This document shows positions 23,243 to 31,019 of a DNA stretch of 64,000 nt, piece after piece. The stretch is taken from contig NZ_JAJLRA010000003.1 of NCBI RefSeq assembly GCF_020991365.1, forward strand, positions 310,001 through 374,000, read 5' to 3'. The position numbers were made by a program, and so were the translations under genes. The notes under the pieces were generated by a model, which saw only the letters and a program-made list of their open reading frames with translations, had not been told where the DNA came from and made no database searches. The DNA is from Streptacidiphilus sp. ASG 303 (GTDB lineage: Bacteria > Actinomycetota > Actinomycetes > Streptomycetales > Streptomycetaceae). The first letter of the stretch is position 1, and each line of letters opens with the position of its first letter.

Positions 23243-23964
23243 GCGCCCAGGAGCTGTTCGCCGCCGCCCGACCCGCCGCCGCCTGGCTGCCGAAGCGGCC
23301 GTGGAACGGGCTGACGGTGCTGGACGCCTACTGCTGCCAGGGCGGCGCCGGCCTGGGCTACCACCTGGCCGGGTTCCGGGTGCTGGGCGTCGACCTCGCC
23401 GGCCAGCCCCGCTACCCCTTCCCCTTCCTCCAGGCCGACGCCGTGGACTTCATCCGCGCCCACGGCACGGAGTTCGACTTCATCCACGCCTCCCCGCCCT
23501 GCCAGCACGACAGCGACTGCCAGCGCATCCAGGGCAACGACCACCCCGACCTGATCACCCCCACCCGCAAAGCGCTCGAAGCCACCGGCCGCCCGTGGGC
23601 GATCGAGAACGTCCGGGGCGCCCTGCCCAAGCTGCGCGGCCCCGTGATGCTCTGCGGAGCCGCCTTCGGCCTGGAGACCTACCGCCACCGCTACTTCGAA
23701 GCCGGCGGAGGACTCCGCCTGCCCCAGCCCCCGCACCCCGGGCACACCGCGCCGCAGGCCAAGATGGGCCGCCCCATCCCGCCCGGCCACTACGGCCAGT
23801 TCGTCGGCAACTTCTCCGGCGTCGACCTCGCCCGCCGCGTCATGGGCGTGCCCTGGATGAACCGCGACGGCATCCGCGAGTGCATCCCGCCCGCCTACAC
23901 CCGCTTCATCGGCCGCAGCGCCGCCGCGCACCTCACCGGCACCCTCCGGGAGGCGGCGGCATGA
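23239..23964 (+). CDS. Compact C5-cytosine DNA methyltransferase-like protein
   Basis: 241 residues from GTG 23239 (GTGA overlap with the sigma gene). Motifs in order: SAM loop CCQGGAGLGYHLAG at ~34, ASPPCQ with the catalytic Cys at ~91, and ENVRG at ~121, followed by a short C-terminal part with GVDLARRVMGVPWM and ECIPPAYTRFIG in place of motifs IX-X. It is shorter than ordinary C5 methyltransferases (usually over 300 residues), with little room for a target-recognition domain, which is typical of phage and AICE orphan enzymes. There is no restriction partner, so it may protect the element from host restriction or mark its own DNA. Confidence 0.85.
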   Translation: MSAQELFAAARPAAAWLPKRPWNGLTVLDAYCCQGGAGLGYHLAGFRVLGVDLAGQPRYPFPFLQADAVDFIRAHGTEFDFIHASPPCQHDSDCQRIQGNDHPDLITPTRKALEATGRPWAIENVRGALPKLRGPVMLCGAAFGLETYRHRYFEAGGGLRLPQPPHPGHTAPQAKMGRPIPPGHYGQFVGNFSGVDLARRVMGVPWMNRDGIRECIPPAYTRFIGRSAAAHLTGTLREAAA

Positions 23965-24803
23965 GCACCGTCCACCTGCAGACCGCGCTGGAGCTGGCCG
24001 CGGCCGGGCTGCCGGTGCTGCCCCTGCGCGCGGGCAAGGTCCCGTTCGGGAACTGCCCCGCCTGCACCCGCGGCGCCTGCGGCGGCCGGCCCGCCATGAA
24101 GACCCCCGGCCCCTGCTCCTGCCCGGCCCCGTGCCACGCGTGGGCCGCCGCCACCACCGACCCGGGCGTCATCGCCTCTGGCGCCTGGGCCTCGGCCTGG
24201 CGGCGGGCCGCGGCCGTGGCCTACCACCCCGGCGGGGCCGGGCTGACCGTGGTGGACCTCGACAATGCGGCGGCCATGGCCTGGGCCCGCGAGGCGCTGC
24301 CGGCCACGCGGACCGTGCCGACGACCCGCGGGGAGCACTGGATCTACCGCGGCGCGATGGCCCCGGCCAACAACGTCCGGCCCGGGGTGGACCTCAAGTC
24401 GCTCATGTCCTACGCCCGCTGGCTCGGCCCCGGCACCGGCCCCCTGGCCGACCTGCCCGCAGCCGTCCGCGCGCTGGTTGTGAAGGAATCCCCCATGGCC
24501 GGTCCGGTGCGGCAGGGCATCGCCGTGCCGGTGCCGGCCGGGGGCGGGCGGTGCCCGCACCGCACGCCCGCCTACCTGGAGCGGGGCATCGCCATGGCCG
24601 AGCAGCGCATCACCCAGGCCGCCGCCGCGGTGCACGCCACCGTCTACCGCACCTTCCTCGCCGTGCTCTCCACCCACGGCCGGTGCGGCTGCCTCACCCA
24701 GGCGCACACCGCGCGGCTGTTCACCGCCGCCCAGGCCAGGGGCGAGTCGCCCCGGCACTGCGCCGACGCCTGGACCAACGCCCGCACCCGGTTGGGACTG
24801 TGA
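23961..24803 (+). CDS. Bifunctional DNA primase/polymerase (Prim-Pol)
   Basis: 280 residues from ATG 23961 (ATGA overlap). Features of the actinomycete Prim-Pol domain: LELAAAGLPVLPLRAGKVPF at the start, a Cys-rich insert (CPACTRGACGG, CSCPAPC) that may bind zinc, the catalytic acidic motif LTVVDLDNA at ~97, TTRGEHWIY at ~119 and VDLKS at ~140. The C-terminal third is helical. It should make primers and extend them for element replication, working with the downstream ATPase. This pair replaces the RepSA of pSAM2. Confidence 0.85.
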   Translation: MSTVHLQTALELAAAGLPVLPLRAGKVPFGNCPACTRGACGGRPAMKTPGPCSCPAPCHAWAAATTDPGVIASGAWASAWRRAAAVAYHPGGAGLTVVDLDNAAAMAWAREALPATRTVPTTRGEHWIYRGAMAPANNVRPGVDLKSLMSYARWLGPGTGPLADLPAAVRALVVKESPMAGPVRQGIAVPVPAGGGRCPHRTPAYLERGIAMAEQRITQAAAAVHATVYRTFLAVLSTHGRCGCLTQAHTARLFTAAQARGESPRHCADAWTNARTRLGL

Positions 24804-26284
24804 CCATGTCCGAGGACGAGAAGACCCCCGCGCGCGAGGTCATCGCCGACTACGCGCAAGCGCACTTCCGCTACTTCCGCACCGCCGACGGCACCGTCTA
24901 CGCCCAGAGGAACGGCCACCCGGTGGCCCGCCCGATCCGCTCCCAGGGCACCACCGGCAGCCACCGCCAGGAACTCATGGTCGGCCTGTACAAGGACGGG
25001 CTCGGCGTCTTCAACGGCACCGCCCTCAAAGAGGCCCTCGACCTGATCGAAGCCCTCGCCCTGACCGAGGACACCGAAGCCGTCCACATCCGCGTCGCCC
25101 CCGGCTTCGACGGCGCCACCTGGCTGGACCTCGGCCGCAGCGATGGGCAGTCCGTCCGCATCCACCCCACCGGGTGGGACATCCGCACCCCCGACCCCCG
25201 TGAGGTGTGCTGGCGCCGCACCCAGCTCACCGGAGAGCTGCCCCTGCCGGCGAAGGACACCGACGGCAAGGGCATCGACCTGCTGCTGCGGCTGTGCAAC
25301 TTCGGCGGCGCCGCCACCGAGTGCCTGGCCCTGGCCTGGCTGATCGGCTGCCTCGGCCCGTCCGTGCCCGTCCCCGCCCCCTTCCTCACCGGCCCCCAGG
25401 GCGCGGGGAAGTCCACCGGCGGGCGGATGCTCGTGCGGGTCATCGAGGGCATGAGCGGCGACCTGCGCCGGGCGCCGAAGGACGAGGAGAACCTCATCGC
25501 CGCGGTCGCCGCCGGATGGGTCACCGCCCTGGACAACCTCTCCCACATGACCCCCGACCTCTCCGACGCCATGTGCTGCATCGTCACCGGAGCCGAGAAC
25601 GTCAAACGCGCCCTGTTCACCGACGGCGACGTCTTCCGCGCCCGCTACCGCCGCCCCCTGCTGCTGACCGGCATCGACGTCGGCGTCATCCGCCCCGACC
25701 TCGCCGAACGCCTCCTGCCCCTGCGCCTGGAACGCCCGCGCGTGCGGCGCACCGAGGCGGAGCTGTGGGCGGAGTACGCCCAGGCCCTGCCCGTCATCCT
25801 CGGCTCCCTCCTCGACCTCACCGTCAAGGTCCGCGCCGCCGAGGCCGAGACCCCCACCGACCTGCGGATGGCCGACTTCGCCCACCTGTGCGCCCAGCTC
25901 GACGCCGCGACCGGCTTCGGGGCGCTCGCCGCCTACCGGGCCAGCCTGGACGACCTCAACGACGACGTCATCGAGGGCGACCTCCTCGCCCAGACCGTCC
26001 TCAGACACGCCGACACCCTCGACCCCGGCACCGCGCAGCGCATGACCTCCACCGAATGGCTGGCCTGCCTCAGCCGCCTCTACAGCGGCGACGACGGCCG
26101 CCCCCTGCCCAAGGGCTGGCCGACCACCGGCAAAGTCCTCTCCGACCGCCTCAAACGCCTGCAACCCACCCTCGCCGCCCGCGGCGTCCTCATTGAGTCC
26201 GGCCGAACGAAAGAGGGCCGCTACCTGGAGATGGCCCGACCGGCGCCCACCGCGCCCCCGCACGAGCAGCCGCCGCTGCTCTAG
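24800..26284 (+). CDS. Helicase-like replication ATPase
   Basis: 494 residues from GTG 24800 (GTGA overlap, the pattern used across this operon); ATG 24806 is the alternative. Walker A GPQGAGKST lies at ~196 and a Walker B-like VTALDNLSHM at ~240, followed by ALFTDGDVFRARYRRPLLLT and an Arg-finger-like RLLPLRLERPR. The N-terminal ~180 residues have TADGTVYAQRNGHPVA and a domain seen in phage primase-helicase proteins. The C-terminus looks like a winged helix (KVLSDRLKRLQPTLAARGVL). It probably acts as the replicative helicase or initiator beside the Prim-Pol and may bind the iterons downstream. Confidence 0.82.
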   Translation: MTMSEDEKTPAREVIADYAQAHFRYFRTADGTVYAQRNGHPVARPIRSQGTTGSHRQELMVGLYKDGLGVFNGTALKEALDLIEALALTEDTEAVHIRVAPGFDGATWLDLGRSDGQSVRIHPTGWDIRTPDPREVCWRRTQLTGELPLPAKDTDGKGIDLLLRLCNFGGAATECLALAWLIGCLGPSVPVPAPFLTGPQGAGKSTGGRMLVRVIEGMSGDLRRAPKDEENLIAAVAAGWVTALDNLSHMTPDLSDAMCCIVTGAENVKRALFTDGDVFRARYRRPLLLTGIDVGVIRPDLAERLLPLRLERPRVRRTEAELWAEYAQALPVILGSLLDLTVKVRAAEAETPTDLRMADFAHLCAQLDAATGFGALAAYRASLDDLNDDVIEGDLLAQTVLRHADTLDPGTAQRMTSTEWLACLSRLYSGDDGRPLPKGWPTTGKVLSDRLKRLQPTLAARGVLIESGRTKEGRYLEMARPAPTAPPHEQPPLL

Positions 26285-26461
26285 CCCCGGGCCGCCGCCC
26301 GAAAGGCAAGAAGAGCACCGGCGTCCGCACGGCGCGTGCTCCTCTTGCTGTTCGGCGGCGGAGCCGCCCCAGAGTCGCGCCGCGCAGCGGCTCCTTCTCT
26401 CCGCTCTGAGCGGGCCTTACCACTTACAGAGACCCCCTCTTTTTCCTAAGTAGGAAGACGC

Positions 26462-26678
26462 TGCGTCACCTGCGTCACCGGCGCCGAAAAACGGCCCCTG
26501 ACCTGCGGCAAAGGGGGGTGACGCAGACGGCCGCGCCTGCGTCATCCTGCGTCATCTGCGTCACCGGCCGCGTCACGGTGACGCAGCCGGTGACGCGCCG
26601 GTGACGCAGGCCCCTGCCGCTGCGGCACCCAACACCGCAGGTCAGAGGCCCGGGTGACGCTGATGACGCGGTGACGCA
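26462..26678. repeat. Iteron cluster, putative element replication origin
   Basis: In 217 bp there are nine exact TGCGTCA/TGACGCA heptamers (26462, 26471, 26519, 26538, 26548, 26557, 26579, 26602, 26672) in both orientations. Four further GCGTCA hexamers lie at 26570, 26591, 26655 and 26664. Some copies are spaced 9-10 bp apart, about one helical turn. Dense iterons right after the replication genes are the classic layout of a plasmid origin. The rest of 26285-26770 holds no supported gene. Confidence 0.72.
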
Positions 26679-26770
26679 GAAATCCCCACCTCGGACAGGT
26701 ACGGGTCTCCGGCGCCGCCTGCCAGGCGCCGACCGACGCCGCCAAGGCAAGCCACACCCGAAGGGAGACC

Positions 26771-26950
26771 GTGCGCATCCGCCTGCACGGCACCGAAGAC
26801 GAGTGCCGTCGCACCGCCGCCGCCCTCGCCACCGTCGTGGACATCCTCGACACCAGCCGCCCCTACCCCGACCGGCCGCCCTCCCGTCTGGTCCGGCTTT
26901 ACCTCACCACCACCCCGCCCGCCGAGCAGCACCTCCCGAAGGAGACCTGA
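26771..26950 (+). CDS. Small conserved-looking AICE protein
   Basis: 59 residues from GTG 26771, preceded by AAGGGAG. Sequence features: IRLHGTEDECRRTAAALATV, then DILDTSRPYPDRPPSR and LVRLYL. It looks like one alpha/beta unit with no enzymatic motif. Short proteins of this type are common before xis in Streptomyces elements. It is 2 bp from xis and presumably co-transcribed with it. Confidence 0.7.
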   Translation: MRIRLHGTEDECRRTAAALATVVDILDTSRPYPDRPPSRLVRLYLTTTPPAEQHLPKET

Positions 26951-26952
26951 GC

Positions 26953-27141
26953 ATGGCCAAGCCGGAGTCCTTGAAGCTCTCCGAGGTACTGGAAGAGATC
27001 CGCATGTCCCGCGCCGCCTTCTACCGCATGCGGGCCCGCGGGCAGGCCCCGAGGATCCACACCCTCCCCAACGGGCATATCCGCATTCACCGCGCCGACC
27101 TGGACGCCTGGTGGGCCAGCCGGGCGGAGACCGCCGCCTGA
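26953..27141 (+). CDS. xis: Excisionase (AlpA/MerR-type helix-turn-helix)
   Basis: 62 residues from ATG 26953, with GAAGGAGACC upstream. A winged-helix domain covers most of it: LKLSEVLEEIRMSRAAFYRM, then the wing IHTLPNGHIRIHRADLDAWW. This is the standard AICE Xis that works with the adjacent integrase in excision. A hairpin lies between it and int. Confidence 0.88.
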   Translation: MAKPESLKLSEVLEEIRMSRAAFYRMRARGQAPRIHTLPNGHIRIHRADLDAWWASRAETAA

Positions 27142-27159
27142 TCTGGGCGGACCAGCATC

Positions 27160-27187
27160 GCGGGGCCCGGCGCCTGCCGGGCCCCGC
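27160..27187 (+). terminator. Hairpin between xis and int
   Basis: A perfect 12-bp stem (27160-27171 with 27176-27187) has a 4-nt loop. It ends 22 bp before the int start, so it could lower int expression relative to xis, or work as an attenuator. Confidence 0.6.
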
Positions 27188-27209
27188 CTTCGAGAGGAGA
27201 TCCACCACC

Positions 27210-28580
27210 TTGGCCAAGCCGACCTATGACGTCCGCATGTGGGCGATCCGGCAGCGCACCGACCGCAACCAGACCTCCGCCGAACTGCGCTGGAAGGTGG
27301 GCGGCACGGCCCACTCGGCCACCTTCCGCACGAAGACCCTGGCCGACGGCCGCCGGGCTGAACTGATGCGGGCGATCCGGGCCGGGGAGCCGTTCGACGA
27401 ACTGAGCGGACTCCCCATGTCCGAGATCCGGGCGCGCGACGACGTGAGCTGGTACGTCCACGCCCGGGACTACATCGAGATGCAGTGGCCCACCTCGCCC
27501 GCGAAGACGCGCACCACCTTGGCCGATGCCCTGGCCACCGCCACGCCCGTGATGGTCTCCTCCCACCGCGGGATGCCGGAGCCCGCGGTACTCCGCACTG
27601 CTCTGTACGGCTGGGCCTTCAACGTCAACCGCTGGCGGGACGAGCCGCCGGAGGAGCTCCGCAAGGCACTGGAATGGGTCGACCGCAACGCGCTGCCCAT
27701 GAGCGCGCTGGACGACCCGCTCCTGATGCGGCGGGTGCTCACCGCCTTCACGCTGCGCCTGGACGGGAAGCCGGCCGCACCTTCCACGGTCCGCAGGAAG
27801 CGCGCCATCTTTCACCACACCCTGGGCTACGCGGTGGAGGCCCGACGGCTGCCGCACAATCCGCTGTCACAAGTGCAGTGGAAGGTTCCCCCCGCGGTGG
27901 AGCAGGTAGAGCCCGCGTGCGTAGTCAACCCGCGCCAGGCGCGCGAGCTTCTGGAGGCCGTCCGGGCCCAGGGGAAGCGAGGCGTGCACCTGGAGGCGTT
28001 CTTCGGCTGCCTCTACCACGCCGGGCTGCGGCCGGCCGAGGCCGTGTGGCTTCGCGCGCCGAACTGCGACCTCCCCGCCGAAGGCTGGGGGAACTTGGTC
28101 ATCGACGGTTCACGGCCCCGTGTGGGCCGTTCCTGGACCGACGGCGGCGCCGCTCACGACCAGCGCGGGCTCAAGTGGCGCCCTCGCAAGGAGACCCGCA
28201 GCATCCCCATCCCGCCGGTCCTGGTGGACCTGCTGCGCCGGCACATCGAACTCCACGGGACCGGGCCGGACGGCCGGCTGTTCCGAACGGCGCGGGGCGG
28301 CATCGTGCAGGAGAGCGGCTACGGCGTCGTCTGGGCCAGGGCCCGGGAAGGCGTGTTCACCCCGGCGCAGGTGGCCTCTCCCCTCGCCTCCCGGCCGTAC
28401 GACCTGCGCCACGCAGCGGTCTCCCTGTGGCTGAACTCCGGGGTGGATCCGGCGGAGGTGGCCCGACGGGCGGGCCACAGCATCGCCGTGCTGCTGCGGG
28501 TCTACGCGAAGTGCCTGGACGGGGCGACGGCCCAGGCCAACCAGCGGATCTCGCAGGCCCTGGAGAAGTGGGGGCAGTAG
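27210..28580 (+). CDS. int: Tyrosine recombinase (AICE integrase)
   Basis: 456 residues from TTG 27210 with GAGAGGAGA 9 nt upstream; no nearby in-frame ATG or GTG has a site. The N-terminal arm-binding region is followed by a core-binding helix bundle. The catalytic domain has Arg in HAGLRPAEAVW at ~276, a Lys region RPRKETRSIPIPP at ~330, the box DLRHAAVSLWLNSGVDPAEV at ~397, then GHS and the nucleophile Tyr in LLRVYAKCLDG near 430. It recombines the att core in tRNA-Tyr, and the gene ends about 175 bp from attR, as expected. Confidence 0.94.
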   Translation: MAKPTYDVRMWAIRQRTDRNQTSAELRWKVGGTAHSATFRTKTLADGRRAELMRAIRAGEPFDELSGLPMSEIRARDDVSWYVHARDYIEMQWPTSPAKTRTTLADALATATPVMVSSHRGMPEPAVLRTALYGWAFNVNRWRDEPPEELRKALEWVDRNALPMSALDDPLLMRRVLTAFTLRLDGKPAAPSTVRRKRAIFHHTLGYAVEARRLPHNPLSQVQWKVPPAVEQVEPACVVNPRQARELLEAVRAQGKRGVHLEAFFGCLYHAGLRPAEAVWLRAPNCDLPAEGWGNLVIDGSRPRVGRSWTDGGAAHDQRGLKWRPRKETRSIPIPPVLVDLLRRHIELHGTGPDGRLFRTARGGIVQESGYGVVWARAREGVFTPAQVASPLASRPYDLRHAAVSLWLNSGVDPAEVARRAGHSIAVLLRVYAKCLDGATAQANQRISQALEKWGQ

Positions 28581-28710
28581 GCGAGGCTCGCCCGACGCTG
28601 CCCCACGGATGCCCCACACGCACTGGTCAGCACCGAAATTCAGGTGAGACAAGCCGGGACAAAAACACCCATTCGGCCCACAGGCCACCGTCGGGCCGAC
28701 CCGGGAACGA

Positions 28711-28751
28711 GAACGGCCCCTGACCGCGTTTCCGCTGATCAGGGGCCGTTC
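28711..28751 (-). terminator. Hairpin downstream of tRNA-Tyr
   Basis: A 13-bp stem (28711-28723 with 28739-28751) begins 11 bp past the tRNA 3' end on the minus strand. It is similar in sequence and position to the hairpin at 6361-6399, so the element supplies its own terminator for the host tRNA after integration. Confidence 0.75.
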
Positions 28752-28755
28752 TTGT

Positions 28756-28810
28756 TGCAAGTGGCGGGTGCAGGGTTCGAACCTGCGTAGCTTGCGCGAC
28801 AGATTTACAG
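28756..28810. repeat. attR: 55-bp att core
   Basis: Identical to 6404-6458. It overlaps the 3' half of the functional tRNA-Tyr, so integration restores the gene. Confidence 0.92.
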
Positions 28811-28842
28811 TCTGCTCCCTTTGGCCGCTCGGGCAACCCGCC
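28762..28842 (-). tRNA. tRNA-Tyr (anticodon GTA)
   Basis: 81 nt on the minus strand. The acceptor stem GGCGGGT pairs with ACCCGCC, with discriminator A. The anticodon loop reads CTGTAAA (GTA). It has a long class II variable arm (GCGCAAGCTACGC region) and T-arm GGTTCGAACC. CCA is not encoded. It is the attachment gene for the AICE. Confidence 0.93.
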
Positions 28843-29027
28843 GGGTCGTCTTGCCGGGCTGAGCCCCGCTCGACGACGTAAACAATACCCGATGCCCAGG
28901 GGTGCTCCGCCACTCCATTGATCACGGGCGGGTCGACCGGGCCGGGCTCGTCGGGCGCCCCCGGGGGCCCCGGTCGATAGGGTTGGTCCCAGCCAGTGAC
29001 GTACCACCGCCAAGGAGAACCCACAGC

Positions 29028-29516
29028 ATGGCCGACTCCAGTTTCGACATCGTTTCGAAGGTCGAGCGGCAGGAGGTCGACAACGCCCTCAACCAGGCCT
29101 CCCGCGAGATCGCGACGCGCTTCGACTTCAAGAACGTGGGCGCCTCGATCGCCTGGTCGGGCGAGAAGATCGAGATGAAGGCCAACTCCGAGGAGCGCGT
29201 CAAGGCGATCCTCGACGTCTTCGAGACCAAGCTGGTGAAGCGGAGCATCTCGCTGAAGGCGCTGGACGCCGGCGAGCCGCAGCTCTCCGGCAAGGAGTAC
29301 AGGATCTCCGCGTCCATCAAGGAGGGCATCTCCCAGGAGGACGCGAAGAAGGTCTCGAAGATCATCCGGGATGAGGGCCCCAAGGGCGTGAAGGCCCAGA
29401 TCCAGGGCGACGAGCTCCGGGTCTCCTCCAAGAGCCGCGACGACCTGCAGGCCGTCCAGGCCCTGCTCAAGGGCAAGGACCTGGACTTCGCCCTGCAGTT
29501 CGTCAACTACCGCTGA
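29028..29516 (+). CDS. yajQ: YajQ family nucleotide-binding protein
   Basis: 162 residues from ATG 29028 (AAGGAG upstream). Full-length Yaj[21 protein letters not shown] at the start, [33 protein letters not shown], and a C-terminal ending [10 protein letters not shown]. The fold is two ferredoxin-like domains. Some YajQ proteins bind cyclic di-GMP or GTP and act as co-regulators; that has not been shown for this one. It lies next to tRNA-Tyr, as in Streptomyces genomes with this locus. Confidence 0.95.
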   Translation: MADSSFDIVSKVERQEVDNALNQASREIATRFDFKNVGASIAWSGEKIEMKANSEERVKAILDVFETKLVKRSISLKALDAGEPQLSGKEYRISASIKEGISQEDAKKVSKIIRDEGPKGVKAQIQGDELRVSSKSRDDLQAVQALLKGKDLDFALQFVNYR

Positions 29517-29546
29517 CCCGTCGCCGCACCGCCGGCCCGGCGCCGC

Positions 29547-29939
29547 TCAGCGGGTGGCGAAGGGCCGGTCGGTGGGGACGATCTCCCGCCCCAGGGGCAG
29601 CAGGGAGATCGGGATGAGCTTGAAGTTGGCGATGCCCAGCGGGATGCCGATGACCGTGAGGCACAGGGCGATGCCCGTGGTGATGTGGGCGAGGGCCAGC
29701 CACCAGCCGGCGACGACGATCCAGATGATGTTGCCGACGAGCGACCCGGCGCCCGCGTCGCGCCGCTCCACGGTGGTGCGGCCGAAGGGCCACAGGGCGA
29801 AGCCGGCGATACGGAACGAGGCGATCCCGAACGGGATCGTGATGATCAGGATGCAGCAGATCACGCCGGCGACCACGTAGCCGATCGCCATCCAGAAGCC
29901 GCAGAGGACGAGCCAGATCACGTTCAGCAGTGTCTTCAT
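29547..29939 (-). CDS. YccF family membrane protein
   Basis: 130 residues from ATG 29939. Two YccF domains are present, each a pair of hydrophobic helices with the signature [20 protein letters not shown] in the first and [20 protein letters not shown] in the second. Four transmembrane helices are predicted. The function is unknown. It overlaps the htpX stop by 4 bp and is the second gene of that operon. Confidence 0.92.
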   Translation of the reverse strand: MKTLLNVIWLVLCGFWMAIGYVVAGVICCILIITIPFGIASFRIAGFALWPFGRTTVERRDAGAGSLVGNIIWIVVAGWWLALAHITTGIALCLTVIGIPLGIANFKLIPISLLPLGREIVPTDRPFATR

Positions 29940-30799
29940 GACCGGTACCCCGCCATGCGCTCGAGCCGGGCGATGCGTTCCGCCATCGGCGGGTGGGTGG
30001 AGAAGAGGCGCGAGCCGAGCTCACCGGGCCGGAACGGGCTGGCGATCATCATGTGGCTCGCCGTCTGGAGCTGCGGCTCGGGGGGCAGCGGCAGCTGCTT
30101 CGTGCCGGCGTCGAGCTTGCGCAGGGCGCTCGCGAGGGCGGCCGGGTCGCCGGTGAGGCGGGCGCCGTCGGCGTCGGCCTGGTACTCCCGGGAGCGGCTG
30201 ACGGCGAGCTGGATCAGGGAGGCCGCTATCGGGCCCAGGATCGCGATCATCAGCATGCCGGCCAGGCCCGGGCCCTCGTCGTCGTCGCTGCGGCCGACCG
30301 GGATCAGCCAGGCGAAGTTCACCAGGAACATGATCACCGAGGCGAGCGCGCCGGCGACCGACGAGATGAGGATGTCGCGGTTGTAGACGTGGCTCAGCTC
30401 GTGGCCGAGCACGCCGCGCAGCTCGCGCTCGTCGAGGATGCCGAGGATGCCCTCGGTGCAGCAGACCGCGGCGTTGCGCGGGTTGCGGCCGGTCGCGAAG
30501 GCGTTGGGGGCGGGGGTCGGCGAGATGTACAGGCGCGGCATGGGCTGGCGGGCCGAGGTGGAGAGCTCGCGGACGATGCGGTAGAGCCAGGGCGCCTCAA
30601 TCTCGCTGACGGGGCGCGCGCGCATGGCCCGCAGGGCCATCTTGTCGCTGTTCCAGTAGGCGTAGGCGTTGGTGCCCAGGGCGACGACGACGGCCACCAG
30701 CAGGCCGGTGCGGCCGAAGAAGCTGCCGATCAGGATGATCAGCGCGGAGAGGGCGCCGAGCAGGACGGCGGTCCTCAGTCCGTTGTGCTGGCGGTGCAC
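29936..30799 (-). CDS. htpX: HtpX-type M48 membrane metalloprotease
   Basis: 287 residues from GTG 30799 (GGAGGG 8 nt upstream); the longer frame has no site. Two N-terminal transmembrane helices ([33 protein letters not shown]). The zinc motif is HELSH at ~137 ([13 protein letters not shown]), with the third ligand Glu in [15 protein letters not shown]. Two further membrane helices lie between them. HtpX degrades misfolded membrane proteins. The C-terminus has the [17 protein letters not shown] signature. It is co-transcribed with yccF. Confidence 0.95.
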   Translation of the reverse strand: MHRQHNGLRTAVLLGALSALIILIGSFFGRTGLLVAVVVALGTNAYAYWNSDKMALRAMRARPVSEIEAPWLYRIVRELSTSARQPMPRLYISPTPAPNAFATGRNPRNAAVCCTEGILGILDERELRGVLGHELSHVYNRDILISSVAGALASVIMFLVNFAWLIPVGRSDDDEGPGLAGMLMIAILGPIAASLIQLAVSRSREYQADADGARLTGDPAALASALRKLDAGTKQLPLPPEPQLQTASHMMIASPFRPGELGSRLFSTHPPMAERIARLERMAGYRS

Positions 30800-30903
30800 G
30801 GACGGCCCTCCAAGACGTACGACGGGGAAGCCTTCTCGTCGGGTCAACGCGGGGACGCGCTGCTCTGGTTCCCTTCTCCCCCGCGGGCGGGCCCCGCGCA
30901 AGC

Positions 30904-30975
30904 GGGGCGGCCCGGACGGGGCGGGTGCGGGCCCGGGGCGGGTGCGGGCCCGGGGCGGCCCGGACGGGGCGGGTG
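30904..30975. repeat. GC-rich direct repeats upstream of htpX
   Basis: A 24-bp unit (30904-30927) recurs exactly at 30952-30975, separated by two shorter gggtgcgggcccgggg-type units. Low-complexity non-coding sequence between nuoN and htpX; nothing else is visible in 30800-31019. Confidence 0.7.
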
Positions 30976-31019
30976 CCGGTCCGGGGCGGCCCGGGCGGCC
31001 GCGGGGAGGAGGGGGCGGC

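Larger units (their letters stand above)
6404..28810. mobile_element. AICE integrated in tRNA-Tyr (SLP1-like site)
   Basis: An integrative and conjugative element of about 22.4 kb lies between perfect 55-bp repeats. The integrase sits next to the tRNA 3' end, as in other AICEs. The backbone is complete: int, xis, replication genes (Prim-Pol and helicase-like ATPase), an iteron-rich origin region, an FtsK-like TraB, spread-type membrane proteins and a GntR-type regulator. SLP1 of S. coelicolor is known to use tRNA-Tyr. The cargo (6.6-13.6 kb) sits at the end far from int. All backbone frames look intact, so the element may still be mobile. Gene order is cargo, HAD/GntR, transfer, replication, xis, int. 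Confidence 0.93.

Noticed and set aside
23961-26284. RepSA-type replication initiator
   Set aside because: The domains seen are Prim-Pol and a separate Walker ATPase, not the RepSA rolling-circle family.
26285-26770. Short frames across the iteron region
   Set aside because: They run through TGCGTCA repeats and have no ribosome sites or conserved sequence features.
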